NCBI GenBank assembly: GCA_027924585.1
Contig: BSBM01001719.1
Span: 8,056,001 to 8,120,000 of the forward strand
DNA from: Larix kaempferi
Taxonomy: Eukaryota; Streptophyta; Pinopsida; Pinales; Pinaceae
Length of the DNA stretch: 64,000 nucleotides
Direction of reading: 5' to 3'
A program made the translations under genes and the position numbers. The notes beneath the pieces are model-generated. The model was not told the DNA's origin and did not search any database. It saw nothing but the letters and a program-made list of their open reading frames with translations. Shown one piece after another: positions 1-11,983 of the stretch; within the stretch, counting starts at the first letter, position 1, and each line of letters opens with the position of its first letter.

Positions 1-280
1 TGAAATCACTTATTTTATAAAAGTGATTCACTTAAAGCAACTTCCTTGTAAACTGATTGTCAAAAGTTCATCTTGGGAAGAGGGGGGTCCTTTTTTTTAT
101 CTGATCATTCTCTATGTGTCACATCACTATTGGGGACATATTCAGCATTTTCTTTGTTCAAGCATAACTTTATCATCCGAAGTCAGTTTTCAGTGTCGAT
201 TTTTTTGAAACCGCCTATTTTTTTGAGCTCTTCACATCCAGACTATTGGTTTCTTCCTCTACAACCATTAATTTGCAAAT
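1..280. other. Unassigned sequence before the gag start of element A
   Basis: I find no LTR, primer site or convincing coding sequence here. It does not resemble the last 250 bases of element A's 3' LTR. It may be a diverged leader. A small inverted repeat with 8-base arms lies at about 4-27. Confidence 0.4.
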
Positions 281-2906
281 ATGGCCACCCCTTGTGATAT
301 TCTACTTACCAGTTCCAACTATTTCTCATGGAAATCTCGTATGGAGGATGTTCTACGAAGTAGGGGACTTTTCAAAATTACCTCAATGAAAGAAATAGAA
401 CCCACTGATGATGATAAGAAAATAAAATAGGAAAATAGATATGATGAAGCTCATGGATTGATTGGGATGTCAATCTCTACTGATTTGCGATTCCACATAT
501 CTGGAATTGATGAACCTGATGCTGCTTAGGACAAGTTGGAATCTGTGTTTGGTAAACACAATGAAATTCGAGGTCACCAACTCGAAAATGAGTTGATTTC
601 TTTAAATCCAAGTGATTTTTCATGCATACAAGATTTCTAAGTACAAAACTCTTAAACTCTTATGTGAAGAATGCAAGATTAAGAGGAAAGACAAGCAATG
701 CATTTATCATATTCTTTCCAAACTTGGACCTACATATTCTATTTTTGTATCTACATTTTACTCCATGAAAGAATCCTTGAATGCAGCTAACTATCAAGAG
801 CCTAGTCTTAAATCCTTTTGTGAATCCTTGATTAGAGAGCAAGATAAGCTCATCCATCTTGGAATAATTAACAATGCAGATACATCTGGGAAAGCCGTAT
901 TGTCCCAACAGAAAGAAACGTCCAAGCCTCCCAAGAAACAAAATTTTCGCAATAATAAGAAGAAGGGTCCCAAACCCTCTCAGTTAGCTCCTTCTTTAAA
1001 AAATGACAAAGGATCCGAGCCAAAAGGAAAGAAGACTGAGCATCATTGCAACTATTGCAGGAAAGATAATCATGATGAATCTAAGTGTTTAAAAAACATG
1101 GCAGCCTTCGAAGCAGCAATGATGAAGCACCACATCAACCTAGATTCGCCTTCAGAATCTACCTATCATGGACATGCACTTTGTGCTTCTGGTTGTTCTT
1201 ATAATGCATCTTCTTCTACTACTTCAAATGAATGGCTCATTTATTCTAGAGCATCTTATCATATGGCTAAGGATCAAGCCATCTTTTCTACTATGCATGA
1301 ATATAACACCAAACAAATATTTGTTGGTGATGATAGATCTCTAAGTGTTGTAGGAGATGGAACAGTTCCAGTAGATAATGGTCATTTTAGTGATGTACTA
1401 TGTGTTCCAAGAATTTCATGCAATTTGGTATCAATCTATCAGATCACTCATTCTGGTGAAGGTAAAAGTATGACGTTTACACCTCACCAAGTTGTAATCA
1501 AGAATTTTAAAGATCCTCAATGGGTCCTAGCTACCGGAATTGTTGATGATATTACCAGGTGGTACAAATTTAACAAATTTGGGTCATCACCTTTTCCTTC
1601 TGTTTTTGTTGCTCATAGTGATAACTTGAGCAAAATTTGGCATGAGCGATTTGGTCACTTAAATTATCGCTCATTGCAACAAATATGTAAATACGATATG
1701 GTGACAGGTCTTCCGAAGGTATCTTGTAGGGATGGTGTTTGTTCCGGTTGTGTACTCGAAAAACATCATCGGGATAGTTTTGACAAACATGCCTCTTGGC
1801 ATGCCTCGGTTCCCTTGGAGCTTGTGCATAGTGACTTGTGTGATCCTCTTCCATCTGCTTCCTTTTCTGGTTTCAAATATTTCTTAAATTTCATTGATGA
1901 TTACACCAGATGCACTTGGGTTTATTTCCTAAAACTTAAGAGCGAATTATTTAACATGTTCTTGGCCTACAAGGCCCTTATTGAAAAACAATCTAGTCAT
2001 CAAATTATTAAGTTAAGATCTGACAATGGAGGAGAATATGTTAACAAAAACTTCACTACTTTCTACACTGAACAAGGAATCCAACAAAACCACATTGTTC
2101 CATATACACCACAACAAAATGGTGTAGCTGAACGGAAGAACTGCACTTTAAAAGAAATGGCTAATTGTATGATCCAATCTAAGGGACTAAGTCTTCAATT
2201 TTGGGGTGAAGCCATTAATTGTGCAAATTACATAGTTAATTGCACCCCCACTAAAGCATTACAAGGAATCACACTGGAAGAAGCATGGATTAAAATCAAA
2301 CTAGATGTAAGTCACTTCCGTGTGTTTGTTAGTGAAGCATGGGCTCACATTTCGGATGAAAAACGGAAAGCATTGCAGCCTAAAAGTGAAAAGTGCATAT
2401 TTGTCGGATATTCTAAAGATGTAAAAGGTTATAGACTTCTTCAACCATATTCTCATGATATAATCATTAGAAGAGATGTTAAATTTGATGAAAATCTCTT
2501 GGCCTACGAACCTAACTCGGTGATTGTGCCATCTTTGGCCTGTGAGTCTAATTCGGCATTTGTTCCTTCTTCTTCTTCTTCCAACTTCCTTGACAGGTTT
2601 TCAACTCCGGTTTCTGATGATGACAGTGAGGATGAAAATCCACCTCCGCCTGCTCATGTTCCTCCAGTTGCACCAGCACAGGTGCTTCCTCGATGGGTAT
2701 GTTCAACATGTGAAGCAGCTAGTGATCTTGGCGATGATCCTAGAGATCAACGTCGAACATGTTCTCAGTTTCAGCAAGCCTCTTCTCTTTTGGCTCAAGT
2801 TTCCGAGAATCATGATCCAGAAAACTTTGCAGAAGCTTTGGGAAATCCATATTGGGATGCAGCTATGGATGAAGAATATCTTTCCTTAATGGAAAACGAT
2901 ACTTAG
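281..2906 (+). pseudogene. copia gag-protease-integrase (element A), broken
   Basis: The ATG at 281 starts a copia gag (N-terminus MATPCDILL). Its frame has stops at about 428 and 527, and a one-base shift near 640 leads into the long open frame 612-2906. In that frame a CX2CX4HX4C zinc knuckle (CNYCRKDNHDESKC) lies near 1048. The protease site near 1234-1254 reads WLIYSRASYHM, so the catalytic Asp is replaced by Tyr. A gag-pre-integrase motif begins at WHERFGHLN (about 1639). The integrase core follows with its first Asp in LVHSD, the second in RSDNGGEY and the Glu in PQQNGVAERKN. The frame ends at a TAG (2904-2906) just before RT. The integrase triad looks intact, but the gag stops, the frameshift and the protease change make the product non-functional. 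Confidence 0.85.
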
Positions 2907-4346
2907 GATCTTGTACATCTTCCAAAAGGAAGAAAACTTGTCAGATGTAAATGGGTCTACAGAACTAAGCATGCATCAGATGGAAGTGTTGAAAGACTTA
3001 AGGCAAGGTAAGTTGCCAAAGGTTTTTCCCAAGTTGAAGGGATTGACTACAATGAAACCTTTGCTCCTGTCGCAAAAATGAACTCCATCCACCTTGTTCT
3101 TTCCCTTGCATCCTTACATAACTGGGAAGTCCATTAAATGGATGTCAAGTCTGTCTTCTTACATGGTGATTTACAGGAGGAAATTTACATGGAACAACCT
3201 CCTAGATATGTTCAAAATAACTCTAGCCTTGTTTGTCCCCTTAAGAAATCCTTATATGGACTTAAGCAAGCTCCTAGAGCTTGGTATGCCAAAATGTAAA
3301 GCTTTCTCCTTGTCACTGGTTTTTCTAGATTCCATTCTGACCCCAATGTCTATACCAAGAATGTAGGAAACCATCTCATCATACTTGTTCTATATGTTGA
3401 TGACCTTATTCTTACTGGTAGTGACCCTAATATTATAACCCATGTGAAATCCAGTCTTAAGCAAACTTTGAAATGTTATAATTAGGACATTTGCATTATT
3501 TTCTTGGTCTCCAAGTCCTGCAAACCAAAGAAGGAATCTTTATTTCTCAGTCTAAGTATGCTTGTGACCTTCTTCGTCACTTTCACATGGAAGATTGTAC
3601 ACCAGCCCCTTCTCCCTTCCAGTCTGGAGTCAAACTTTCTGCCACTTGTACTTCACCTGAAGTAGATGCCACCTTGTATCATCAGCTTGTTGGTAGTCTC
3701 TTATACTTGACTCATTCCTGTCCTGACCTTTCCTTTGTCGTTGGTCGTGTTTCCCATTATATGGAAACAACTCATGAAAGTCACTGGAAAGCAGCCAAAA
3801 GAATACTTCGATATATTCGAAGTACAATTCAGTTTGGGATTCATTACAGTACGGGGGGAACCTTTGTTGGTTGGTTTCACTGATTTAGATTGGGTTGACG
3901 ATTCTGATGATTGAAAGTCTACTACAGGTTATGTTTTCAGTCTGGGATCTAGACCTATCACTTGGGATTGTAAGAAACAACAACCTCTTTCTCTTTCTTC
4001 AGCAAAGGCAGAATATTGAGCCGCAGTTAATTCCATTCAGGAATCTTTATGGCTTCAACAAATCCTTACAGAGTTTGGGTTTGAGCAGCAAAACCCTACT
4101 CCACTTTGGTGCGACAATCAAAGTGCCATCAAGCTCGCCAAAGATCCAGTTCTACATCAACGCAACAAACACATTGAGATGCATATGCACTTCATCAGAA
4201 AATTTTTCATGATCGTGTTCTTGAAGTGCTATTTTTCCCTACAAATGATCAAGTTCCCGACATCTTCACCAAGTCTCTCACAGAAGCAAAGTTTTCTAAA
4301 CTTCGTTCTATGTTAGGAGTTCAAGAATTTGTCATTAAGGGGGAAT
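2907..4346 (+). pseudogene. copia reverse transcriptase-RNase H (element A), broken
   Basis: It continues directly from the upstream frame after a TAG. RT motifs are readable in pieces: CKWVYRTKHASDG near 2948, VAKGFSQVEG near 3012, [16 protein letters not shown] near 3249, and the catalytic YVDD near 3391. Stops occur at about 3009, 3136 and 3298, with a frameshift near 3480. The C-terminal RT part (HYFLGLQVLQTKEG) is then open at 3491-3883. RNase H is spread over shifted frames up to about 4346 and includes a stop at the normally conserved AEY region. Domain order and spacing match the family; only the reading frame is lost. Confidence 0.8.
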
Positions 4347-4420
4347 AGGCTCTAATGCCCCCTTCCTTCTCCTAATAGTTTCACTTTTGTAAATCCTTCA
4401 ATCCTATCCCAAGTTGTTCT

Positions 4421-4430
4421 TAAGGGGGGA
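4421..4430 (+). promoter_or_regulatory. Polypurine tract of element A
   Basis: The purine run taagggggga lies directly against the LTR start (tgttaggata at 4431), as expected for the plus-strand primer. A second similar purine run sits at about 4337-4346. Confidence 0.75.
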
Positions 4431-4870
4431 TGTTAGGATATTTAGACACTTAGGAGTTAGTTAAGATCAACTTGTGTAATATATCTGTTGGGAAAAGTGT
4501 GTTTCTTTAGTATGCATTAGTATGCATTTGTAAATGATTAATCGAATGGTCACAATATGTTCCCGACATAGAGTGATCCGACGGCTCAACTTCTCTTAGA
4601 TCATACCTACCCTTGATCTGTGGCTTAACACCCGATTGGTCCATGATCTCTATTTAAAGAGCATGGAAGGTCATTGGAAAGTTGATCGATTATGAGAAGC
4701 TCATTTGTAACTTTCTTTCTTTGCATAATAAATTGTCCCGTAGAAGCTATTTGGCCCGGGCCGTGGAGTGTTTCCCTCACGAGGATTTAAACCACGTCAA
4801 AACATCAGTGTATTGATCTGTGATCTGTTTGTGTGAATTGGTTGCTCTAGGTGTTTGGTCTTTTGGTAGT
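4431..4870 (+). repeat. 3' LTR of copia element A
   Basis: It begins TGTTAGGATA directly after the polypurine tract. A TATA-like box tatttaaag lies at 4651 and a polyadenylation-type signal aataaa near 4728, giving U3-R-U5 order on the plus strand. The right end is approximate: integrase sequence of element B is recognisable from about 4871 onward, and no clean CA end is visible. Confidence 0.7.
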
Positions 4871-5990
4871 ACCCTGTGTACCCAAACAAAATTATCAACC
4901 CTGTATCCAATAAAGGTACACTTCTTCGATTTATCCCCAAGCTTTGTTTTGTTTTCTTTATCAATATGGACAAATGCTTCACAACCAACAGTTTTCAGAA
5001 ATCATTATTTTACCTTTTTACCTATCCATTCCTCCTATGGAATTCCACCATCCAAGGATCTTTAAGGCCCTATATTTATTAAGTAAACAATAGTATCTAA
5101 AACATCTTCCTAAAACTCTAGGGGAAACCCTACATGCAATCTCATACACCTTGCATGCTCCATGATTTTCATGTTCATCCTTTCTGACACACCATTTTTC
5201 TGTGGTTGTCCTAGAACTGTCTTCTCTCTACGAATCCCATGGTATGAATAGTAACTATCAAAATATTTGTTGAATTATTCACCTCCATTATCTGATCCAA
5301 GACACCTCAACATTTTTCATGTCTCATTCTCAACCAAATATTTTCATTTCTTAAAAGTAGCAAAAACATCATATTTCTATCGAATGCAATAAACCCAAGT
5401 TTTTCTAGTTGCATCATAAAAACAAGTAACATAATAACGAGAGCCACCAAGATATTGTACCTTATTCATTCCCCATACATCTATATGCACAAGCTCTAAT
5501 TTTTCACTCTTATTTTGCTTCCCAACCCGGAGAAATATGACTCCCTTCTATTTTCCATAAACACAATTCTCACAGAATTCCAAATTAACTTGATTCAAAT
5601 ATGAAAGCAACTCCCTGAATGGAGAATCTACATCCCCTTCTCACTCATGTGGACAAACCTATGATGCCACAATGTTGTATATGTTCCTGTGGAATCTAAA
5701 GAGATAGGAGAGTTAGAATTATGAGGACATAAATACAATGTACTTATCATGTCTCCTCTTGTGATTACTAGTGATCCTTTAGTGATCTTCCACCACATTT
5801 CTCCAAATGTAGATAAATGGTCGACATCTCCCAACTGCCCTATTGAGATTATATTTTTTTTCATAGTAGGAATGTGCCTTACATATTTCATCAACATTTT
5901 TTTTCAATTCTTTAACTTTAATAGCATCTTACCCATTCCAACAATTTTACATAGTTCATCATCACCCAATAAAACATGTCCAAAATCACC
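4871..5990 (-). pseudogene. copia gag-pre-integrase and integrase (element B), broken
   Basis: On the minus strand the gag-pre-integrase region is open from 5897 to 5628 (IPTMKKNIISIGQL... TLWHHRFVHMS). The integrase core follows with its first Asp in ELVHIDVWG, the second in LGSDNGGE and the Glu in NGVSERMN. A C-terminal KCTFIGY motif lies near 4905. Several in-frame stops interrupt the core between 5100 and 5620. The coding strand ends at the junction with element A. Confidence 0.75.
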
Positions 5991-6140
5991 TTGAACATAA
6001 TCATGAAAATATTTCCTATGGGGTGTAGCATGACATGAAGCCCCTGAATATACCACCCAGTAATCAATACTATTATCTAATTAAAGAATCAAAACATATT
6101 GTAACACATCACATGTCGCATTTGCTTCCTGAGTAGTCTC

Positions 6141-6975
6141 TTGTTGTCCATCTCCTTTCTTCTTTGGAGATCTGCATTCTTTCTTCATATGCCCTTTCAT
6201 GCCACAATTCCAGCACTCTATCTTTCCCAGTCTGGATTTGGATCTTCCCTTCCTAGACTTCCCACATTTACATGTGCTCTTTTTCCTTTCTCTTTGTCTT
6301 CCCCTACTCTACATGGTCAACGCATTACCTGATGTATCACATGTGCTTTTCCATTTCATTTCCTCATTAAGAATAACAACAACATCATCATCAAATTATA
6401 GAGTGTTTGAACTAGACACAAAGTTACTTATATCCATGACCAAGTCATTCAAGAATTTTGGAAATGAGAACACGATTAGAAGAGACCTAATCTCATCATC
6501 AAAGTTCACTCCTACAAAAAATAGCTAATTAGTAACTGTATTAAATTCATTTAAATGGTCAGCAACAGATCCACCTTCTGGAATCTTCATATTAAATAAA
6601 TGCTTCAATATAAATAACTTGTTGGAGGACAAGGTTTTTTCATACATTTTATCCAATGTGTTCATCATATTCTCCATTTTCTTTTCTTTCAAAATATTGA
6701 AAACCACCAACGAAGCCATTCACAACCGTATTTTTCTTAGTGCCTTTATGTTCAGAACCTCCCATTCCTCGTCCTTCATAGACACTGACTTACTTGCTTT
6801 TCCATCCAACAGTAGGAATAGATCCTTCGGATATAAATAGTCCTCCATTTGCATCTTCCATAACTAGTAGTTTTGGTTGTTAAATTTCTTGACCTAAACT
6901 TTCATTCTTCCACCATTGCTCCCACTTGAACTCGGAACCATTCTTTCTTGTGAGTTTATCATCTAAATAGACCTT
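6141..6975 (-). pseudogene. copia gag (element B), broken
   Basis: The minus strand encodes a UBN2-type copia gag segment at 6719-6525 (KMYEKTLSSNKLFILKHLFNMK, then SVADHLNEFN) and a CX2CX4HX4C zinc knuckle CWNCGMKGHMKKEC near 6210-6170. Stops separate the pieces. It lies between the primer site and the integrase, as expected for gag. Confidence 0.75.
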
Positions 6976-6976
6976 T

Positions 6977-6991
6977 GGCTCCAATACTAAT
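6977..6991 (-). promoter_or_regulatory. Primer binding site (tRNA-iMet type), element B
   Basis: The minus strand reads ttagtattggagcca, which resembles the copia initiator-Met primer site tggtatcagagcc with a few changes. It directly borders the LTR start at 6992. Confidence 0.6.
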
Positions 6992-7391
6992 TGTTAGAAA
7001 AACATATTGCAGAGCAATAAAATAAACAGAATGTGGAAATAAAACACATAAGATCAACATACAAGAGAGACATCAATATATGTGGTTCACCTAATATGGG
7101 CTATGTCCATTGACAAATTTCCAGTCCTTTTAGTAATCTATCTTGTAAATGAAAGGATACAACCTGCAGCACATCTTCTACAACTTCCTCTTCAATTTAT
7201 CTGACTCTCTCACAGTATCTCTCACACAGTCATAGAGATATTTTTCACAATAGAATACTACAATACACAACCATATTACAATTCGTTCCTTTTAAAGAGG
7301 GATTACCATGGGAAAATACCACGGGTTACCCAATACGATGGGCTCGTAAATCGCCCGTTACTGACCAAGTCATGACTATGAAATTACAACA
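6992..7391 (-). repeat. 5' LTR of copia element B
   Basis: The segment between tgttagaaaa (6992) and ...attacaaca (7391) has TGTT...AACA termini. On the minus strand a TATA-like tttaaaagg lies near 7291-7283. The inner edge is fixed by the primer site; the outer edge is inferred only from the TG/CA rule. Confidence 0.55.
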
Positions 7392-8010
7392 TTTTACAAG
7401 GAACTTTTTCCAAAAATTTTCGCTATGAGTGAACTTATCTCTGAATCAGGAAGATCAGGTTCCACAACCAATAGGAAATAGGGATGAAGTGCATAGGCAT
7501 GTTGAATTTGCTGGAGATCCCACATTTTGGTAGAATTCTACAAGTTAAAAACTGTGTATATTTTTTGTTGAGTTGCGTACATGAAGGATTCATGTGGTTG
7601 GATATGACAATGTCCATTGACAGTAAGCTCATTGTGGAGATAACAAGGCTATCAAAAATAGGGGAGGATCTGACATAGTTGATCAAGAATAAGAAGCAAG
7701 AAAAAACATTAGCCGAAAAGATGAAGGACAAGTATGGTATACACAGAGCACAATGGGGGCTAGATATGGAGATTATCAAGGATGATTCCATGAGTTTTTT
7801 GACACAAGTTTTTGCATGCAATACAGTTAGAAATAATCACAAAGATATGGTCGCAAAAAGAATTATAACAACAACAAAAAAGTGTCAAGAAGGTGTACAA
7901 CTGAATTGGGAAACATTCCTAGCGAATTAGTTTTTGGAAGACTCCAGAGAGGCACACGAAAATGTGCAACAATTTAATTATGCCCTATTGACATAGCGTC
8001 TATCAATAGG
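7392..8010 (+). pseudogene. Unrecognised plus-strand ORF, broken, retrotransposon-associated
   Basis: Two adjacent open segments in one frame (7484-7678 and 7679-7930) are separated only by a TAG. The frame continues readable past a TAG near 7928 to about 7993. The product is hydrophilic, has the segment IDSKLIVEITRLSKIGED, then a Lys-rich stretch and GVQLNWETFLAN. I know similar uncharacterised ORFs in plant repeats only from general impression and cannot name the family. It lies between the LTR of element B and the 3' LTR of element D, so both may have inserted into an older repeat. Confidence 0.35.
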
Positions 8011-8724
8011 GGTTCAATTCGCACCGTCACCAACAAACACCAACCCAAACTCCCTTATACACCATCCCAGAAAGGTTTAACCCTTTCCAACAACACCTGC
8101 GGACCAAGTGCAGTCTCACCCGAGATGGATAAGGGGGATGCAGGAACCAAGTTTCCACAGTGGAGTTGAGGATATGCATCCAACACACATTACCCTTGTC
8201 GAAACCAGAGATTATATCTTCCGCAGTAAACTATTAACTCATCATCCGCACATTAGAGCATTCGCAGATTCAACAGATCATAAACATTAACAACATATTT
8301 AACTTACTTATTCGCATCAACAGTAATCATTCAACCCACAGATTATTGAGCATACTGCAAACATTCACATTCATCATCGCACAGAGGCAGAGATAGAAAT
8401 GGAACCATAATCGTACATCCTCATGCATTCATCAAATACCTACAGAATGAATGTCGCAGAAATAGTCAATACACCATGTCGCAGATACAAAACAGATCAA
8501 AAGATGGATCAACTTCTTATCACTTTCTTGGATTCCCTTAGGATTACAATCCTACTTCTATTTATATGCTACTATGCGGTTACAAAATGGTCCACATGAC
8601 CAATTCTAACTAATTTAACTATTCTTGGGATTTCTCAAACTCCGCGAATGGTCCTTCTTTCGCGGATTGTCCCTTTCACACCTATCGGCTTCCACACTTC
8701 CTGTGGACTTATCCCGTGCCAACA
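8000..8724 (-). repeat. 3' LTR of gypsy element D
   Basis: On the minus strand a purine run (ttgggggca, at about 8733-8725) is followed by TGTTGGCACGGGATAAG starting at 8724. A TATA box (tataaatag on the minus strand, 8567-8559) lies about 160 bases in. The left end is uncertain, anywhere from about 8000 to 8110, because no clear TG...CA terminus is seen and the 5' LTR is not available for comparison. Confidence 0.55.
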
Positions 8725-9620
8725 TGCCCCCAACACAAACTTGTGGCTTTCCCTCGAGCCACCTCAACCGGACACTTCTGGTACTGTACTCATCCTTTAT
8801 TGTGCTACACTGTTGTAGCTATTCTTGCCGTCTAGAGCTCGTTGTTGTGTACTTCTCGAACTCATCCGCTGATCTCTAGTTCTTTGTTATGTACTTCTTG
8901 AAATCATCCTCCAGTCTCTGGAAACCTTGATCATCTACCTCTTCTGCATCTGTTGGTGCACTTCATGATTGTTCCAGACTGGGGAAGAGTTCATCTCTGC
9001 CGCCAAGATGTGAAAAAGGCCAACTATGCTAGCACATTTGTTTCGCACCTTGGAGTGTTTTCTACTGCTGCCAGTAGGCCTCTACCCCTAGTGTTCTGGT
9101 GGTTGCAGGGACCACATATAGTCTAACTACTACCAGGTGCTTAGACATCTCAGGTGAGACCTCATCTCTGTTCCTCCCGATTGTTTGCGTTGCTTCCCTT
9201 ACTGGCTCTTCATGCACACTCGTTGTTGTTTCCCTCAGCGCACTTGGAGTGCTACCGCACGAAATGAAATGGATCATTTCCACAGCTTCCTTGGAATTCC
9301 TCACTCAAATTTATTTCTGACCAACTGGAAGCATGGATTTATCCTGATTGATAGATACTTCCTTGCTCAGCTAGCCTCATGCACTTGTATTTATGCTTGT
9401 TCCTTCTTTCCTTGACGTCTGACTCTGAAACCATTGGAAAATCCATTCGTGTAACCCTATGATCTTGTCATCATACTTCTTCATCATCTTCTGGTGGCAC
9501 GGATCCATAGCACTCATGCTCATATTTGACTCCCCCGTGTGTAAGCGTGCGAAGCATCAACGAGCGACCTAGCTGGCCATTCTTCCTATTTTTGTCATTA
9601 TGCTTTTTTTTTTAACTAGT
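8725..9620 (-). other. Non-coding 3' region of element D between pol and LTR
   Basis: About 900 bases between the integrase C-terminus and the polypurine tract. Short open frames on both strands show no recognisable domain. I see no other structure in it. Confidence 0.45.
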
Positions 9621-10722
9621 TTAGTTTCTCAACTTCTATGCGCCGGTTCATGGCGATATGGTTTCAACCTATTACCATTGACCAACTTAGGAAACAAGAC
9701 TCCATCCAAACATCGTAGTTTCACTGTACCTCCATCAATGACAAAATCTATGATATATGGACCCAACCAATGCATTTGTAGCTTACCTGGGTGTTTAGAA
9801 AACTTATTGTCATATAAAAAAACTGTATCCCTACGTTGAAAGTTCTTTTTCTTAATATGGCGGTCGTTCCAAGCCTTCTATCGGTCTTTCTCCACCTTCT
9901 GATGGAACCCTACGATGAATCGATCTTCGTTGAGTTGTACCAATTGTGCCAAACGTTCCTCCACTGGGACATGATCGCTCATCCCTGTAGCTGCTGCGAT
10001 GCGCAAACTTGGTACAATGTACCCCATCGACATGACTGCTTCATGTCTGTAAACAATCTTGAAAGGGGTATGACCGGTCAATCGTTTACATGTGGTGCAA
10101 TACACCCAGAGTATCGCCAGAATATTCAAATCCCAATCATCGCAGTTCACATTGCATACATTGGTGATTGCATGCTCCAATATCTTATTAAATGCCTCAA
10201 CTATCCCATTCGCTTGAGGGTTGTAGGGGGTACTCTTCTTATGTTGGATCTGAAAGTCCTCTGTCATCGCTGCAATTGTCTGGTTAAAAAACTGAGTCCC
10301 TTGGTCAATCAACAACACTTTTGGGCACCCAAACTTGGTGACCACATTATTGAAAAGGAATCGTGTTGCAGTCACAGTGGAACAGTCTCTTACTGGTGCA
10401 GCTTCTTCCCAACGTTTCAAGTAGTCTGTCGCAGTGACGATGTAGCGCGACCCTGTTTTCTTCTCAGGTGGGTTGATGGGTCCCACAAAATCTACTGCCC
10501 ACTTTTCAAAATCCTGTAGCATCACTTGGGGTACCAATGGCATTTCATCCCTACATGATGACTTCTCTGTCCATTTAAATACGTCGCAGCTCTTGGCATA
10601 GTCCACAGCATCTCCGTGCATGCTTGGCCACCACAATCCTGCTCGAAGGATCTTCCTAGAAGTTGCGCGTTTGCCATAATGTCCTCCTGTGATCCTGTCG
10701 TGATATTTTGATAGGATCGTAT
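9620..10722 (-). pseudogene. gypsy integrase (element D), C-terminal two thirds
   Basis: The minus-strand frame 10636-9878 holds the end of the HHCC zinc finger ([20 protein letters not shown]) and the catalytic core. The first Asp is in [10 protein letters not shown], the second in LLIDQGTQF, and the Glu in [12 protein letters not shown]. The C-terminal domain follows with KHPGKLQMHWLGPY near 9800 and NGNRLKPYR near 9660. The core triad looks intact, but the second zinc-finger Cys pair is altered (CDVF) and the N-terminal part of the finger lies on the far side of element N at about 15510-15600. Confidence 0.8.
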
Positions 10723-11542
10723 TGTTGGAATATTCTCCCCATCATTTTTCGGTTTTGCATGTCTGCATGCATTTTTCATGCATCCAGTCTTCTGCATGCA
10801 ATTGCATGCATCCAGTCATCATCTTGATGGTCCTCCCAGCACCTAGAGCTTGCTTCTATCTCTCTAGAGCCTATCTTCAGACCCCAATTGGTCTCCTACC
10901 TACCTCATATGCCCTATTTGACCTTTCTACATGCCAAGTGCACCTTTTCTCACCTACCACACTCAGTTAGTGTGCCTTTTCTCACCTACCTTCAGTTATC
11001 ACTCAGTTAGAGTGCCCTTCTTCACCTACCGGAAGCTATCACTTAGTTAGTGCATGGAATGAATTCTTCCACTGATTGCTCATCCTAACTACCTGTAGCT
11101 CCTAGTTAGCTAGTTTTGGAGTGACACTTGACCCTATGACAGCTTCATGCACCCCCCTTGGAGTCTCCATTCCTTGATTTATGCCTAGATGGTTCTGTTA
11201 GACTCAGTTAGACACACTTGACTGACTATCACCATTTATGACTAATACTACCGACTGGATGATGTCTCCATTGTTATCCAAGCTAGACTTTGAGCTTGAT
11301 TCGAATACCCTACTTGACTAATTTGAATCCTATATGATGCTACATCACAGTTTATTGTAACACATTCTTTACATTCATTATTTCACATAGTTCCAGCTTA
11401 CAGTTGATGTATGATTCTGATATTGTCCATTATTTTGTGTTTATGAGTGATTATTGAGTGCATTCTTCTCTTCTTATTTGCAACATTCTTGAGAGTTTGA
11501 TTATGAGTTTGTTACAGTTTCTAGATCCCCTGCAGATTATCA
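10723..11542 (+). repeat. 5' LTR of element N
   Basis: It starts TGTTGGAATATTC and ends ...GATTATCA just before the primer site. It aligns along its whole length with 14687-15509. The first 200 bases contain several tgcatgca-type repeats, and a repeated motif ctcacctacc occurs several times near 10960-11030. Confidence 0.85.
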
Positions 11543-11544
11543 CA

Positions 11545-11556
11545 TGGTATTAGAGT
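11545..11556 (+). promoter_or_regulatory. Primer binding site (tRNA-iMet type), element N
   Basis: tggtattagagt lies two bases after the 5' LTR and is a near match to the copia initiator-Met primer site. Confidence 0.75.
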
Positions 11557-11983
11557 AGTCAACATCTATTCGAATTGCAGCCATTGCATCCATTGCAGCA
11601 TTTCTTTGAGCAGCTATCTTTCACTTGAGCACCAGAAGCTTCTGCATTTCCACAACAAATCCTGGTGCTATTACTTGAATTCATTGGATAAATCCAGTGA
11701 TTTCTATCTAGGTGTGAAGGACTTCATCTATGTGCTCAGTGTTCCTAAGATAGTTTTCATTCGAAGTTTAGCAAATCTCCATCAGGAAAAACTCTTCTTG
11801 TTTTGTAGTTTTATTCATCCATTCGAATCCCTATTCAACGGATTCAAATTCAGCATCTATTATGGATCTCCATTGTTTCTGTACTAGTGATTTTGCACTA
11901 GTGATTCTGCACTGGTGATTCTGCACTAATGATTCTGCACTGGTGATTCTGCACCAGTAGATTCAATTTGAACAACATCAACT

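Larger units (their letters stand above)
1..4870 (+). mobile_element. Ty1/copia element A, decayed, 5' LTR not in window
   Basis: A plus-strand copia element with the usual order gag, protease, integrase, RT, RNase H, then a polypurine tract and 3' LTR. The coding region has several in-frame stops and frameshifts, so it is dead. No 5' LTR or clear primer site is seen before the gag ATG at 281, so the left end is missing or too diverged. Its 3' end abuts integrase-coding sequence of a minus-strand copia element (B), which suggests A inserted into B, with the rest of B left of the window. The exact right end is uncertain because no TG...CA terminus or target duplication is clear. Confidence 0.85.
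4871..7391 (-). mobile_element. Ty1/copia element B, 5' part only (minus strand)
   Basis: Read on the minus strand it runs 5' LTR (7391-6992), primer site, gag, zinc knuckle, gag-pre-integrase and integrase, and stops in the integrase C-terminal part where element A's LTR begins. RT, RNase H and the 3' LTR are absent. This is what a nested insertion of A into B would leave, with the remainder left of position 1. Many stops show it is old. Confidence 0.75.

Noticed and set aside
4-27. Small inverted repeat at the window start
   Set aside because: 8-base arms in AT-rich DNA are expected by chance, and no element end or terminator fits.
9836-10519. 227-codon plus-strand open frame
   Set aside because: It lies opposite the minus-strand gypsy integrase with its catalytic motifs; the plus-strand product resembles nothing and is a shadow.
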